DNA of 64,000 nt from Acholoe squamosa (Eukaryota; Annelida; Polychaeta; Phyllodocida; Polynoidae): contig OX439052.1 of NCBI GenBank assembly GCA_949317995.1, forward strand, positions 38,999,932-39,063,931. Reading direction: 5' to 3'. Below the pieces are notes generated by a model, which did not search any database, had not been told where the DNA came from, and saw nothing but the letters and a program-made list of their open reading frames with translations. Numbering within the stretch: position 1 is the stretch's first letter; each line of letters opens with the position of its first letter. The position numbers were made by a program, and so were the translations under genes. Below are positions 23,301 through 28,754 of the stretch, in pieces.

Positions 23301-26147
23301 CAGTAGACACAGGGTCCTATAAGTGTCATGGGACAGTCAATGGCAACCAGATCTCACAGGAAACCAACATAGTACTGTTTAGTGAGTTACATAGAAAGGT
23401 TTGACTGACACCTCTATGTTTGACAGCCTCATGCATGTTAAATTGCAATCACACAAATTAGAAATATTATTTTGTGCACTCAACTTAGATATAGATCTAA
23501 TTTCTAATTGATCCATCATTTCCATACAAAATTTTTGTTCTGTAATTTACAAATTGCATCATTCAAAAACGATTTTACCTAATATTATTGACATACATGT
23601 CAAAGTATACAATATCCAACGCAAGTAGCACACAGCACTGCCTGAGTTATGGCAATTTTATGATATAAAAGATGTTTGAAAGATGTAAAAAATGCATGTC
23701 CAGTAGTCAAGAGTTTAAGTGGTCTTCAGACCCCAAAGCATTTGAGTCATCTTTTCATGTAGTATAAAACAGACTAAAACCAGGAGTTGTGTTTTCACGG
23801 GGTATGTACACACGCATTTTATGTTGAATGAGGTAGTCTATCTGTCAGTATTGGTCTACATTTAGACCTTACCACATAGATTATCTTACATAAATGTATC
23901 ACACAATTCTCTTAAATGTCATTCTTTTATCAAGCTTATATTCCCATTACAGAAGACATTACCTTCGACTATGCACCAAGCCCCCAGAACCTAGTGTTTG
24001 GAAGAAATGGGTTGATAAAGTGCCGTGTTAGTGGTCAACCTGAGCCCACAGTATCATGGCGTTACAAAGGCCGGAGGAATGTGAATGGTAAGTTATAACG
24101 ATACACATTATGAAAAAGCAAGTAAATGTAAACGTGACTAAATCCACTGTCATTTCTCAATGAATGACATCAATGTCAAAACAGAAACAAGATTACAATA
24201 GCAGGACAGGAGGCCATTTCTTAACATGCTACAACTACCCATCTTTGCTTTAGATCGTAGTGGGGACCCTTGATTTAGGGACATTACTGCCGAATGCTTC
24301 TGGAGGCCATTTCTCAACACGCTACGACTGCTCACCTTTAACCCCCAGGTGCCCAAGCGCACTTTAAAGCACGGTTTTGGGCTTAAATGGGGCTTAAATA
24401 CATGTATATTGAAACTATCATCCAGATACTTCTACTGGTCCAATCTGCAAAGTTAGACCCTCTATAGAACGGCCATGACCTCCCCATCACAATACAACCA
24501 TCCATTTTTCTCTATCACCATTATACCAAATACAGGGAGTCAAAACCTGAAAGTGAGGTGTCATATTATGTGATTCATTTAAGGGCCACCCTCCAGGTAG
24601 ACTGAGTATCATCTCTCCATGGTGGGCATTGTAGACAGAGCTGCTTATAGTGGCTACCCTCCAGGGGGCTAAGACCAGACATGACACCATTATTACGCTA
24701 GATCATATACATCCAATGTCCCATACTCCCATTAGATTCTAAAAGAAATGTTCATATCCATAGAGATAATCCATGCATTGTTACTAGCACATTATGTCTC
24801 CTGAGTGGTAGTACACATATATATGCAGAATTGAACGAGGCCTCAGAATTGCAGGTATTATGGATGGGGGGGGGGGGTCTATATAGTACACAAGAGAGAC
24901 CAAATACTACCAATGACAACAAATGGAATGTTTTGGTATCTATGGTTACCAAACCTGACTAATAAATTCCATGTCCTTAACTGAAAGTCTTCACTGAGTT
25001 ATGAGTATTCAGGAAATACAATACAAAGCCAATATCAAAAGATAAGATTCAAATAACACATGGGCTTATCAACTAAGTAATATAATTGTGAAATAATGTA
25101 AAATCTTCAAATAATTCTGGGCACCAAAAGGTTAAATCGTAGTGAGGAACCTTAATTTAGTGACATTACAGCCCAACAGTATTAGTCATGTAGGGCCTGC
25201 AGAACTACGACTGCACTATCAAATTCTATTCTATGTGATTACTACATAAGTGCTGATCGTACATAGCTGTCGTAGGGCCCTACCTAGGATTACTGGCACT
25301 AAGTTTTGGGGTTTCAAATCCTAGTGGCTGTGTGCAGTCGTAGTGCCTTAAGAAATGGGCTCCTGGTCATTCTGTCTCTGCAGTACTACGACCGTCCTAA
25401 CCATCTCTATGCAATGGCAGCATGAATGCTAATCAAACAGAACAATCATAGGGCACTTACTATAACCACTGATACTATCTTTTGGGGTTTCAAAACGCAG
25501 TGGTTGTGTGTAGTTGTAGTGCCTTAAGAAATGGCCTCCAATTGAGCTGATGGATGTTTACTTGACTCAGCCTTAGTAAGGCACTGGCCTGTAGGCCTAT
25601 TTCATCTTTAATTCCTGCACAAATAGGCAGACATATATTCTTTTACATTGTAGGAGACCGGTACACTTACCTACCTGAGGGTCTGCAGATAACCAATGTG
25701 CAAGAGAGTGATAGCGGGACATACACATGTCGTGCAATGGTTGCGTCTGATGGACGGCTGAGAGAGGTCAATATTGCGGTTAATGTAGAAGGTGAATACT
25801 AAAATATCCCTTTTACCGTAAATCCTCGCGTATAGGACGCGCCTCACGTATAGGACGCACCCTGAGTTTGGGCAGATACTTTAGGACGCACATAGGGTCA
25901 TATTTTGGTCAATTAAGTAGTGTTATAAAATATAAAAAAAAAACGCATATATAGGACACATCCTGAATCTGGCCAAATGCTATAGGATGCAGGTGGTATA
26001 ATTCCCGTCTATAAGACACGATGATTTATGGTAAGTGCTTTAATTGATTGAATTACCACAAATATAAATGTGCCTTGTCTCGAATTATTTACAGAGAGTC
26101 CAGCAATTGCACGAATGTTGGAAGAACTTGAATACTTCAGGAATTAG
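5387..26147 (+). CDS. Gene A: Fasciclin II/NCAM-like Ig protein, 3' part, one exon split by a retroelement
   Basis: Exons read by eye: 5387-5488 continued at 21663-21695 (one exon split by the element), 22012-22149, 22647-22809, 23242-23381, 23953-24087, 25654-25791 and 26095-26147 (stop). They encode three Ig domains, each on two exons: domain 1 (CRVSGQPKP...WRYKGKK, then RADGLEINNVQESDSGIYTC), domain 2 (PLGSSLLLSCRATG...LEWYD, then YKCHGTV) and domain 3 (CRVSGQPEPTVSWRYKG, then LQITNVQESDSGTYTCRA). Both cysteines and the core tryptophan are present. The NVQESDSG(I/T)YTCRA pattern resembles Fasciclin II/NCAM adhesion proteins. Domains 1 and 3 are close duplicates. The last exon encodes a short tail (ARMLEELEYFRN) with no membrane segment, so this isoform looks secreted. 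Upstream exons lie outside the window. Without the insertion the split exon is in frame; with it, translation stops at 5497-5499. Confidence 0.82.
5489..6837 (-). repeat. 3' LTR of the envelope-bearing element
   Basis: On the plus strand it begins TGTCATAC and ends TATGATA; in element orientation it starts TATCATA and ends TATGACA. It nearly equals the other LTR. A plus-strand TATAAATAG lies near its left end (about 5577-5585), pointing into the element, which could serve antisense transcription. Short ORFs of 68, 83 and 107 codons occur identically in both LTRs but show no sign of being genes. Confidence 0.95.
6838..8267. repeat. AT-rich non-coding tract with imperfect tandem repeats inside the element
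   Basis: After the polypurine tract there is about 1.4 kb without a credible gene. From about 7140 to 7740 it is built from imperfect repeats of roughly 40-50 bp around the words GTGCAAATATATAATTT and CAATTTTAGTGTGC. A homopolymer T run lies at 7981-8000. Function unknown. Confidence 0.7.
6843..6855 (-). other. Polypurine tract of the envelope-bearing element
   Basis: The minus strand reads GGGGGAGAGGGAG five bases before the 3' LTR starts. This is the position and composition of the plus-strand primer for reverse transcription. Confidence 0.75.
8268..8307 (+). promoter_or_regulatory. Candidate plus-strand splice acceptor upstream of the antisense ORF
   Basis: A T-rich tract, a CTAAT branch-like word and TTGACAG (AG at 8305-8306) form a good acceptor on the plus strand, about 225 nt upstream of the ATG at 8531. 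It suggests that the antisense transcript is spliced, perhaps from a first exon in the left LTR. The donor is not identified. Confidence 0.45.
8531..9010 (+). CDS. Antisense accessory ORF of the retroelement (159 aa, unknown function)
   Basis: This ORF runs opposite to gag, pol and env and lies between env and the 3' LTR. The ATG sits in ACCATGG, an ideal Kozak context. The reading frame can be extended upstream to 8381 but without an ATG of comparable context. Its DNA is clearly richer in G and C than the surrounding tract, as expected of coding sequence. The protein has a mixed, globular-looking body (for example CNYSCHYFLGSALRRGATVALL and a WDYLLAASLLDLAA helix) and an acidic C-terminus ending DVEPEDLW. 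I see no signal peptide or membrane helix and recognise no family. Its placement recalls antisense genes of complex retroviruses and of some plant Gypsy elements, but that is an analogy only. It could also be a captured host gene. Confidence 0.6.
   Translation: MAHLQALFALPVPQVMEVGSPVRALVESNQTIHYGYIVSNFKEIIEHGDVMVCNYSCHYFLGSALRRGATVALLTRALGNMGFWPMDYNLGPRERVLWDYLLAASLLDLAASGNPSTAAEYGLGMLEARLAEWEQDHGHMYGSDSAPDSPIDVEPEDLW
9160..11802 (-). CDS. env: F-type envelope glycoprotein (880 aa)
   Basis: This is the predicted membrane-fusion glycoprotein of the element. Residues 1-31 form a signal peptide with a hydrophobic core after two possible ATGs. Around 137-157 a basic KAKR site is followed by a hydrophobic glycine-containing stretch (ILGFLAPLFRGVLGL), like the cleavage site and fusion peptide of baculovirus F and errantivirus envelope proteins. 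A long helical region follows (about 160-300), then a cysteine-containing ectodomain. A first membrane helix lies at about 615-636 and a second hydrophobic segment at about 689-706. About 170 residues come after the second segment, an unusually long tail. The ORF is intact. It starts about 800 nt downstream of pol and is probably made from a spliced RNA. Confidence 0.85.
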   Translation of the reverse strand: MLYTSTMGTLRVSPILLTMLLLYTIEPLTAGYTPVVRQNIGVVFKPSPQPLVNGHTTTTLLLAIPYKIPRAPVTQGSIRDRILHLTTPTLQDHTSGQIIQQAKELDTLLEIADKEINETLASIKLFLSNPINTLDKAKREAILGFLAPLFRGVLGLATVEDVNQVMGQLKNIDEILRKFAKQDQEAANLIEKITDRQDKFVKAYIQDKKVLDSTINTIGDTVNLWASNLSRSLDSYSRHEKTQREKMQVLNDALIIIAARMNTVQSLQRTNAALRMLSSGILTPDIVPPSDLARYLIDINNKLRITHPGAQVAINDLDFYYSQKLTSYTYSAHHIYIHLDIIIQSTTSTFKLYQMITSPMPIDTQETPTRGVTKLQTTTEFLAVSYDESLFIELDSADMQACEGTTVKVCRDVNGRIYKHRPTCPVAIFTNQAQQIKEHCKFTVSPLQAPTTHAISISEDEYLVTTNEPHYFINCHGKTSETRKAQSYSIIGVPCGCTISVGEFSLPNTRLPCNSTLSFHYILKTINLPFMAALNQISETKPDERENLPNFPVVNLSRTLEKLQENPIMDDITQLNLEPFAKTVLKDASNLNKEMETRYEESYLRRVTEHPIFQGLALILGISAHIFIVYILLKLYRLGGTVAYLPTAKAFRLVTELPLHKLLPDKNPTKLTPTEETHTPFLTIQETHTLIIAILFTLTIYSAYRIMKYLKKFAQTHCGKKNVAKRTNPTIYFKIYCGDSNFALPLRPIPHEFDEIKSAAAPTYKDIVVKTFPLPKAIFTWNGPAVITTQRGEFAYHLPQVIHLPWRTRFSTIPALKNKGLYYSMLLQNDCGTSPVTMTALENTTDIIIDEQQEETARSNMQTIANFLNHQPSPVTVETA
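11803..12609 (-). other. Pol-env spacer with a small ORF (12040-12261)
   Basis: Some 800 nt between pol and env contain only one notable minus-strand ORF of 73 codons (12040-12261, beginning MTGGANYQYTDY). It has no recognisable domain and could be chance. The region should also hold the env splice acceptor, and several CAG sites precede the env ATG. I cannot pick one. Confidence 0.3.
12610..15897 (-). CDS. pol: Pol C-terminal part: rest of RT, RNase H, spacer, integrase
   Basis: The frame contains the RT catalytic YLDD (near residue 64), an RNase H (LATDASNVSLGAV, TDHAAL), then a spacer of about 250 residues that is rich in lysine, proline and threonine, then integrase. The integrase has an HHCC zinc-binding region ending CHTCLTAKR, an acidic catalytic core (LDAVGPLP, TDNGTCY, PYRPQSNGLVERFN) and a C-terminal domain (PLFMGPYVVVDRP). 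The listed start is not a real start: the sequence upstream continues in another frame (15845-17374) because of a single-base frameshift near 15880. The lysine-rich spacer between RNase H and integrase is unusual and may be an expanded tether. Confidence 0.9.
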   Translation of the reverse strand: MPNRDFFQIPIRQEDQHKTAFIANDKKYVYERMPMGLATAPAGFCHLVTLILNKLKYKCALPYLDDILVLSPSIEQHFHDLEDVFNSLRVGKLKLKKSKCEYFIDRIDFLGMRVTPMGLQPSPTKVESIKTFPTPKSVKNVRSFTGLCQYFKKFIKGYAQIARPLYNLQTHLKAFVWTEEADNAFKTLKHALCTNALLRYPNYEKEFSLATDASNVSLGAVLSQRDNEGVLRPVAFAGRTLSKHERNYNTTERELLGVVYGVLHFRHYLETRHFQLYTDHAALIPLLTNTGLTHRWARWALDIQQFSFTIQHVKGDDNTPPDAMSRREYPDSGPMTNPPPPPRRVRAASRTKFAKVTKKVPFKRDDPPNTIERPETPIRGILKQSTHYVFCHCEREYSQLFPDNDFEPIEFSSLNQIVKATPKEPPFTPPDSDDEDPEDTIYAITQATSKSVRFFEPMQGEETSNHLCPMTTRSKTREMIQEGTPKPPTQSQTILNEKKVTGNKPIKTPPARKNVTKDTASTKSKNSETKKIDKKQIVPLKKKVATPIKARIGPPKEPTHHNKSDTPQQKAQDRPIVDEKEKERDRIKQHVLDINQLLDQIPDTSISGTNLGLEQRKDKDLLPLIQYLEDGTLPAPKAQGNRIINQGQTYTLVNGTLVHICPINWRKTNTVPLQIVIPQQWVTSTLQYFHDSPTGGHLGSSRMLSALRPRVYWKSMLADTTKYVSTCHTCLTAKRQVHSHKTPMTVREYMTSPMKFLNLDAVGPLPTTARGNKHIQVCIDYATRYATAWATTDLKAETTAAEFYKNIICHHGTPATLQTDNGTCYTGAKFTKLTKHLKIKHKFSSPYRPQSNGLVERFNASIGTALRAFCSKHQNNWDSFIEPITFALNNTESQTTGFTPFFLLHGRNPATPMDLGLGIQEDISTVADHVANMITNQDTSRRKAIERVAKLQKERKDRYDKRLTPQEIKVTDMVYLNIPRILTNTECKKLQPLFMGPYVVVDRPSLTSAKLKNLDTNLLVAIPVHIDRLKKVVAVRNNEFAHRLIPHEAKYYSKIVRNKNDITLTRETTGIGPIKPRPAHHILRKTSRCGAVSRN
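15845..17374 (-). CDS. pol: Pol N-terminal part: protease and start of RT
   Basis: The frame lies -1 to gag and is entered at GGAAAAC (17374-17368), so it is made as a Gag-Pol fusion. It contains an aspartic protease with LVDTGAT (about 80 residues after the junction) and the N-terminal RT palm, including FSKLDAQ, where the RT fold should continue. At that point the frame breaks: a run of seven Ts on the minus strand (near 15880) carries one base too many for the RT reading to continue, and the remaining RT is in the other frame. This is either a recent inactivating mutation or a homopolymer sequencing error. It is not a -1 slip, because the shift needed is in the opposite direction. Confidence 0.88.
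   Translation of the reverse strand, partial: GKLGCHSADGPVHCDTPNTNNQSGLTKIQPETIASANLPSNRQRRPSVIHITPPDSSSKDTGESTKLSIVLLQNGCINANLYDVSDVQCLVDTGATITCVRQSFLMDLQKRFHIQLRKSKINIHLADGSVCHVRHSAMLNFRIQGVRFQYQFAVIPNLTQPIVLGTDFLSTTKSQIEFNVDPEQILKPIRAVRDFTIPPFSELAVLGKVTSTQSLQGKTGVVDNLQRNNNAPYLVQRAAVTPRENNKHPLVLLNTSRRPHKIKKGAIIALFQEVKESDLEKPQQVSDTTPHTDQSISAIRPEDVTQFSDTDSDCESTYADPEPNSIRLSEIAAIHSEAHDLEPELEENVPPKSVLTSKDQHDRLKSLLTKYDDVFVGKDGDIGATHLYTHSIHVKPEAVPCHFLPYRQTPEKQAAIGEECERLVQQGILRECAEGPWASRSFLVQKSSGGHRLVTDFRYLNQNTINQALSTPRADDTLDMIGSLRPRVFSKLDAQQGFFSNSYKTGGSA
17330..17374 (-). promoter_or_regulatory. Candidate -1 ribosomal frameshift signal with perfect stem-loop
   Basis: The minus strand has G GAA AAC in the gag frame at 17374-17368, then the gag stop TAG (17367-17365), a 6-nt spacer, and a perfect 10-bp stem (GTCACAGTGC with GCACTGTGAC; plus coordinates 17330-17339 and 17352-17361) with a 12-nt loop. 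TGGG in the loop could pair with CCCA just downstream to make a pseudoknot. Pol is open in the -1 frame. Heptamer, spacer and stem match retroviral frameshift signals, and the first Gypsy element has the same heptamer-stop arrangement. Confidence 0.75.
17365..18987 (-). CDS. gag: Gag polyprotein (540 aa) without a zinc knuckle
   Basis: This is the capsid precursor of the element. An N-terminal coiled coil (about 10-95) is followed by a proline/threonine linker and a retrotransposon gag domain (about 140-300) with YLPKYLEGQALAWFE and DYAMYLRKACNAQ stretches. The last 170 residues are rich in Asn, Gly, Ser and Arg, with a tandemly repeated SRSQSPHRNYNSGSYNN-like unit. There is no CCHC zinc knuckle, so RNA binding probably relies on this basic low-complexity tail, as with the GR boxes of foamy viruses (analogy). 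The ATG at 18987 is the first long-frame start after the leader. The stop follows the GGAAAAC site. Confidence 0.92.
   Translation of the reverse strand: MADADEGPQPNQAAEKIRAYEKTIQDAVTALEANRAQQDAHALASKERERILSQQLDDHRKALEQAQQQIADLMKMVSSQTSQPPTPTTTPIVTPSASGSKEDVMISMMSNMTRILDRQQHDDRKIRQHEVTKPKTFSHPSPLMSTALFIDHKFPEYLKDRYKLTDSDTMVTYLPKYLEGQALAWFETFKESEKPDKLTWSNVVHELKEYFATQDNIISRTALRAQEIDEPVSDYAMYLRKACNAQCLKDDTLFKTFIQGMRPWISVALENKKIDSFNQALDLALEVETQERSRKTRDAESNPQPTKKKVQEISTSSDEDVNLMSSAHVRQQEAKVASRDPTGRYRGNNYDPNYQSNRGRGRGGNNNNRGGHNSRKDNSSSNSNNGNSSHSDRRDRTPSNGRSYNNQGSNSRSQSPHRNYNSGSYNNSGSYNNSQGSNNSGSYNQGSNSRSQSPHRNYNSGSYNNNGAYNNNQRSNNFGQYSNSGQYNQGSNSRREDYKPDTRGYQGNQQSNPQIPPHVMDQISKLLVASISTTPQNQEN
19020..20110 (-). 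repeat. 20-bp minisatellite in the 5' leader (about 54 units)
   Basis: Units of about 20 bp (plus strand TGATGTGTGGGAGATCTCAC and variants) repeat without spacers across about 1.1 kb between the primer site and gag. Each holds the palindrome GAGATCTC. In element orientation, units of the CATT type begin with an ATG and give a 7-codon ORF whose TGA overlaps the ATG of the next such unit. It is not a CRISPR array, because it has no spacers and the units are contiguous. Confidence 0.92.
20170..20257. repeat. Two direct 44-bp repeats near the 5' LTR
   Basis: Two adjacent copies of a unit starting TACTGTGTG and ending CAGCTTTAATTT differ by only a few bases. They lie between the minisatellite and the primer-binding site. 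Confidence 0.7.
20292..20306 (-). other. Primer-binding site of the envelope-bearing element
   Basis: Three bases inside the 5' LTR the minus strand reads TGGTGGAGAACATCC, beginning with TGG as a tRNA primer site should. The tRNA was not identified. Confidence 0.5.
20310..21658 (-). repeat. 5' LTR of the envelope-bearing element
   Basis: It has the same 1349-bp length as the LTR at 5489-6837, with two differences seen by eye. It ends at the GTAT target duplication followed directly by the second part of the gene A exon. Confidence 0.95.
21920..21998. repeat. Imperfect hairpin in a gene A intron
   Basis: Arms 21920-21950 and 21968-21998 are imperfect inverted copies of about 31 bp (ATATGTG...GGTAAAAGGTA) around a 17-nt centre. 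It is probably a small MITE remnant. It ends about 13 bp before an exon. Confidence 0.6.
24209..25539. mobile_element. Inverted-repeat element(s) with GGAGGCCATTTCTTAA ends, in a gene A intron
   Basis: The left-end motif (GGAGGCCATTTCT, followed by CTACRACT) occurs at about 24209 and 24301. Its reverse complement occurs at about 25331-25362 and 25505-25539. A further left end lies at about 33188. The arrangement suggests nested or tandem non-autonomous DNA elements about 1.2-1.3 kb long. No transposase is visible. Confidence 0.5.
25813..26034. mobile_element. MITE with TTACCGTAAATC ends (222 bp), family copy 1
   Basis: It has imperfect terminal inverted repeats of about 25 bp (TTACCGTAAATC...CGCGTATAGGACGC). 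Internally it repeats the word GTATAGGACGCAC. It lies in the last intron of gene A. Relatives lie at 53064-53300 and, decayed, at about 49905-50090. Confidence 0.7.
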
Positions 26148-26298
26148 CGAAAAAGGAATGATCGAAAAGAAGAATCAAACAACAATGGAATTAGGAAATT
26201 GGTACAGATCTATATAATAGAAACAACTTCAGGAAAAGTAAATAAATGTAACCAAACAGTTTATACATTGCTGGATAATTCTGCGGGGGAAAACAGGA

Positions 26299-26318
26299 AA
26301 TAAAGTATCCTCAATAAA
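26299..26318 (+). terminator. Polyadenylation signals of gene A
   Basis: Two AATAAA words (26299-26304 and 26313-26318) lie about 150 nt after the gene A stop codon and support 26095-26147 as the true last coding exon. Confidence 0.6.
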
Positions 26319-26805
26319 ATATCTAATTTCCATTTTTGTGTACTTTCTTTGCATTAACATCAGTGGTCATTCTAATTACTATGTTACTGCCAGTGGCATG
26401 ACCTCTCTCATGACTGTCTACCAAGTGTAGATCTATTCATGGATTAAAGACTGCCAGAAACACTATGGCACCCCTAGTGGTGAACATTGTACTTACCCCC
26501 CCCCCTATTTCATGCATGTGTCAGGCACAGGATGATCAAATATTTTATATGTTACATGTCATCCTACCATTTTTTCAGATCTGAAAGGCACAGATATGAG
26601 AATGACATAATTGTTATATCATCAGGTAGACATTAGTGGTAGCACTTGAATGGCAAAAGGCTAGAATCAATACACTATAACTTGTCAAACGTGAAAATCA
26701 ACTCAAAACGTTATGCATCGGTTAAGTTTAGATAGAATTTACACGATTTAATATTTTGTAACAGAGCCAAACCCAAGTCGATTGTATTCTAATAAAGAAA
26801 GACAA

Positions 26806-27271
26806 TGACACACTACTCAGGTTCCAGCTAGTTCTTTATTCATCTCTCGTATACACCAGTAGACAAGTTTCGACGCTAGTCGACTTATAGCACCAGAGTT
26901 GTCTCGGCTATTAGTAATTAACAATACTCTAGAGCAAGCTCTGTCGAGTTAAGACATGTATGGTATCGACAGCTGTCGATATGAACCGTTAGGGTGTAAT
27001 TACCTTACTCTCCCCTAGGCGCAAGCGCCGCCAGGGAGAGAAACAAACTATCATACAGGATCAGTAGAACTGGACACCAGAGTGCCCAGTCCAGGACTGA
27101 ACCCAGGGAGACGACAAGACTCCCCTTTTATAGTAGTGGAGGGATCCACGTGACATGATATAAATAACTTTGGATCCGGTCTTAGAACCGGGTGCCTCGA
27201 CGCGTATCTAATAATACCTCGATATGGATGGATGAGCATACTATAACTCTCGATGGTGGTCGAACGTCACA
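26806..27271 (-). repeat. Probable solo LTR (about 466 bp)
   Basis: The minus strand has a TATA box (CTATAAAAGGGG, near 27123-27135) and, about 290 nt downstream, GAATAAAG near the far end. This is the U3-R-U5 order of an LTR. The ends look like TGTGAC and GTGTCA on the minus strand. No coding region flanks it and I found no target duplication, so the exact ends are uncertain. Confidence 0.45.
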
Positions 27272-27305
27272 ACTGACCGTCACTAATAATGTGACTTGAA
27301 CTGGG

Positions 27306-27346
27306 AAAAGGGGGTCTTAGCACCCTCTGCACTAAGCCCCCTTTTT
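27306..27346. repeat. Small hairpin (15-bp arms)
   Basis: AAAAGGGGGTCTTAG pairs with CTAAGCCCCCTTTTT with one bulge around an 11-nt loop. Role unknown. Confidence 0.6.
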
Positions 27347-28754
27347 GCAGATCATGCCACAATTTAATTATCTCGTATGTGGACATCATAGTAGCACAAG
27401 AGGTCATATTGACTTGGCTAACGCGTGCCTTAGAATGCAAAGGCTACAAATGTGTGGGTTTGAATCATGGTGTTAGGAGTTTTGAAAGTAGCCATTCTAT
27501 TTTCTCTTTTTTTTCTTTTACATTGAGAAGGTAGGTTCTGCAAGTGAAATCACGTTATATTGATCCAAACATTCTAGAACGTGTTCAGGACATAACACTT
27601 TTATATGAATCTACTTAAAACATCTACATAGATATTATCTAGAGACTATGTTGAAATACATTTATACAACATGTCTGTGTTTACTTGGATATATGGGAAA
27701 TATCTACCCCCCAAATGTTCAATTACATCTGTGGAGTGGTGGAATAATGAAGCCATTTATTAGCAACAATGTGACTTCATTTTCAATGTACACTGTACAA
27801 AAGATATGGTCGAAATAACGGCGCATTCCTCGTCCCAAAGTTGCAAGAGATCGGTCATTATTTTCACAGAGATTCCTTGTACATGTACAGTTGTATTTGT
27901 GTACCGTACCACCGTACTGCCACCTGGGGCTCCTTGTCAAAACTACACGTGTTCAATGCTTTACAATTACAGTGGTACAATGTTTAGATTTACAGATATC
28001 CCTGGAAGATTCAGCATTTTTTGGGGTATTTTTTAAGTGTAGGTTTAAGATGCTTACAGCATGCTATCTGGGGCATATTTCAATATCGCTGACGACTACA
28101 CAGGCTGAAAATCTTTGATAACCTCACTAAGCTTTGTGCTAATTATTGTGACCTACCTCAGTGCCCGCAGTGCTAAAACTGGGCTACCAATTCCTATGTC
28201 GTGATATCATGAGGGCTTCCCTAGCCCACTTAAAAGCGCCTAGATCTCCTATTTTCTAACCTCTCGGATGTGTGTGGTGCAAATATGCGTGGGCACTAAC
28301 ACATTCCTCTGTTATATTGGGCAATGTAGTTCTTGCCATGAATATGACCTTAGCTGTCAAAATGGCTTTAAATATCTATTACTCACTCACTCACCCATAA
28401 TGACATGAGCCCCAATATTAGGGGAGAATCACTGATGAGAGCGGGTAACCGTAATAAGATCGACCAGATCCACAAATTGTCAGTTATATTGAAATAAACC
28501 CCAGGGCCCATGTAGTACAATTACCCACATACAATCAGCCACATCCTGTGTAGTCACTATATGGGGTACTGTCCATCCGATGAGCTCAAATGTGCCCTCT
28601 TTTTATGTATAGGTGCTGTGTATGTTTGGTTCCAAGTAAGGGCAAATAGTCTGATTACATAACTGACGCTTCTGTGTCGCTTATCTAGGTTACAATATGA
28701 GTAGCTCTAGAGGTTGTATAGGGAGACCATAGTGATAGTCCAGAGACCAAAACA
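27347..28754. other. Intergenic, no feature recognised
   Basis: About 1.4 kb of AT-rich sequence before gene B. I see only short chance ORFs. It should hold the promoter of gene B, but no TATA box or clear start element stands out. Confidence 0.5.
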
